A DNA stretch of 7,380 nucleotides from Gammaproteobacteria bacterium (GTDB lineage Bacteria; Pseudomonadota; Gammaproteobacteria; DSM-19610): positions 1 through 7,380 of the forward strand of contig DRQL01000067.1 of assembly GCA_011371465.1 (NCBI GenBank), given 5' to 3'. Below are positions 6,642 to 7,380 of the stretch, in pieces. How positions within the stretch are numbered: position 1 is the first letter of the stretch; each line of letters opens with the position of its first letter. The position numbers and the translations under genes were made by a program. The notes beneath the pieces were generated by a model, which saw only the letters and a program-made list of their open reading frames with translations, had not been told where the DNA came from and did no database searches.

Positions 6642-6661
6642 CGGCCCGGTGACCAGGGCCG
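6642..6661. terminator. Possible hairpin between convergent genes
   Basis: CGGCCCGG (6642-6649) can pair with CC-A-GGGCCG (6653-6661) around a TGA loop, with one bulged A, in the 23-bp gap between the mgtE stop and the stop of the opposite gene. The position suits a bidirectional transcription end, but neither strand has a T-run after the stem, so the call is weak. Confidence 0.3.
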
Positions 6662-7060
6662 TCAGGGCACCTCGTCGTCCCCCTGTTTCAGCAACGCTAC
6701 CATCTGACTTTCCTGCACCGGGTACTGCAGCACCGCGTACAGCGGGAACAGGGCTGCCAGTTTCTCCACGTACTGGAACTCAGCGCGATGTACCATGACG
6801 ATGGTACGCGCTGCCGGTGCGTACTTGCGCAGGCTGGCCAGCAGTACATCCAGGTTGCTGACGTTGACACCGGCATAATTGTTACTGTAGCCGTAGGAAA
6901 ACTCGGCGACCAGGAAATCGGGTTGCTGTTTTTTCAGTTGCGCAATGGCCTTGCGCGCCGAATTGAATTTCAGTTCCCGGATGGCAAGACGCCGGTAGAG
7001 CGCACTGAAATTCGGGTGGGTGGGCGACTCGATCACGGAAAACAGCGTACGCTCAGTCAT
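6662..7060 (-). CDS. Conserved hypothetical protein, possible degenerate receiver-like domain
   Basis: I do not recognise a named family. The 132-residue protein has no signal peptide and no membrane segment, so it should be cytosolic. Its alternating pattern suggests a CheY-like alpha/beta fold: helix SARKAIAQLKKQQ (34-46), strand DFLVAEF (48-54), helix NLDVLLASLRKYAP (69-82), strand RTIVMVH (85-91), then AVLQYPVQESQMVALL (109-124), which resembles the terminal 'KP' strand-helix of receivers. If this reading is right, the phosphoacceptor Asp is Glu53, the Thr/Ser position is His91, and the conserved Lys is Gln112, so it could not be phosphorylated in the usual way. The ATG at 7058-7060 overlaps the upstream oxygenase gene by 8 nt, indicating co-translation. 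The coding call is supported by that overlap, by convergence with mgtE and by plausible composition. The fold is an inference. Confidence 0.72.
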   Translation of the reverse strand: MTERTLFSVIESPTHPNFSALYRRLAIRELKFNSARKAIAQLKKQQPDFLVAEFSYGYSNNYAGVNVSNLDVLLASLRKYAPAARTIVMVHRAEFQYVEKLAALFPLYAVLQYPVQESQMVALLKQGDDEVP

Positions 7061-7380
7061 CGCTTTCAGGCACCCGCACCCCGAAGTTCATACCCACGGA
7101 AAGACGCACGGCGTCGCTGTTGTTCCTGGTCACCTCGTGCATCACCCGCGGCGAAAAGAAGACAAAACGGCCTGCGCGCGGTGTAATCCGCCGGCTGTCC
7201 CCGTCCTGCTGCAACAGCAGGTCCCCGGAATCCGGCGGCACCCGGACGTAGTACACACCCGAGACCAGTTCATCGTCCTCCTCGTGGCAATGCGGCAGGG
7301 TCACGTGCCCGGGCCCCATTTCGTTCATCCAGAAACCGGTCGCGAGCCCGGGTACCGGTCTGCCCAGGTACTGTTCTGCC
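7053..7380 (-). CDS. Putative 2OG-Fe(II) oxygenase family protein (5' end outside window)
   Basis: The frame is open from the window edge (first full codon at 7377-7379) to the TGA at 7053-7055, giving 108 visible residues; the ATG at 7326-7328 is internal, because family-like sequence continues upstream (GLATGFWMNEMGPG). The pattern fits the small 2OG-Fe(II) oxygenase family known from TIGR02466-type proteins: HVTLPHCHEE with the probable iron-binding His pair, then LVSGVYYVRVPPDSGDLLL, ITPRAGRFVFFSPRVMHEV with the second iron-binding His, and VRLSVGMNFGV, where Arg would hold 2-oxoglutarate. Such enzymes use Fe2+, O2 and 2-oxoglutarate to hydroxylate a substrate; the substrate here is unknown. 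The catalytic fold ends normally, followed by a short RVPESDD tail. It overlaps the next gene by 8 nt and probably forms an operon with it. Confidence 0.8.
   Translation of the reverse strand, partial: AEQYLGRPVPGLATGFWMNEMGPGHVTLPHCHEEDDELVSGVYYVRVPPDSGDLLLQQDGDSRRITPRAGRFVFFSPRVMHEVTRNNSDAVRLSVGMNFGVRVPESDD

Overview
The window is a GC-rich stretch of a gammaproteobacterial chromosome. The conserved gene order downstream of rpoN (hpf, ptsN, hprK, rapZ, then PTS carrier genes) and the presence of hprK in that order suggest a lineage outside the Enterobacteriaceae, such as Chromatiales or a relative. This placement is an inference from gene order and protein motifs; no marker gene here names a genus.

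Layout. Positions 1-5080 (+ strand) are one compact cluster: the 3' part of hpf (ribosome hibernation factor), a perfect 11-bp hairpin in the 51-nt gap, ptsN (EIIA-Ntr), hprK (HPr kinase/phosphorylase), rapZ, a mannose-family PTS EIIA, an HPr phosphocarrier and Enzyme I. Four of the junctions overlap (three ATGA overlaps and one of 11 nt), so the genes are very likely co-transcribed and translationally coupled. Positions 5081-5279 are intergenic, with a candidate extended -10 promoter and a palindromic repeat element of about 107 bp. Positions 5280-6638 encode an MgtE-type Mg2+ channel/transporter. On the - strand, converging on mgtE, are two overlapping genes: a small protein resembling a receiver domain that has lost its phosphorylation residues (6662-7060), and the 3' part of a putative 2OG-Fe(II) oxygenase (7053-7380, running off the window).

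How the genes work together. Enzyme I takes phosphate from PEP to HPr His15, which can pass it to EIIA-Ntr His67 or to the mannose-family EIIA His10. No EIIB or EIIC permease is present, so this is probably a regulatory phosphorelay rather than a sugar importer. HprK normally adds a second, ATP-dependent phosphate on HPr Ser46. The HPr encoded here has Arg at that position, although the HprK motifs look intact. This mismatch is the most interesting observation in the window. RapZ and HPF tie the cluster to cell-envelope precursor control and to stationary-phase ribosome hibernation. I see no mobile island, CRISPR array, tRNA or rRNA, and no clearly novel multi-gene system; the region is mostly conserved core genome with a few unusual details.
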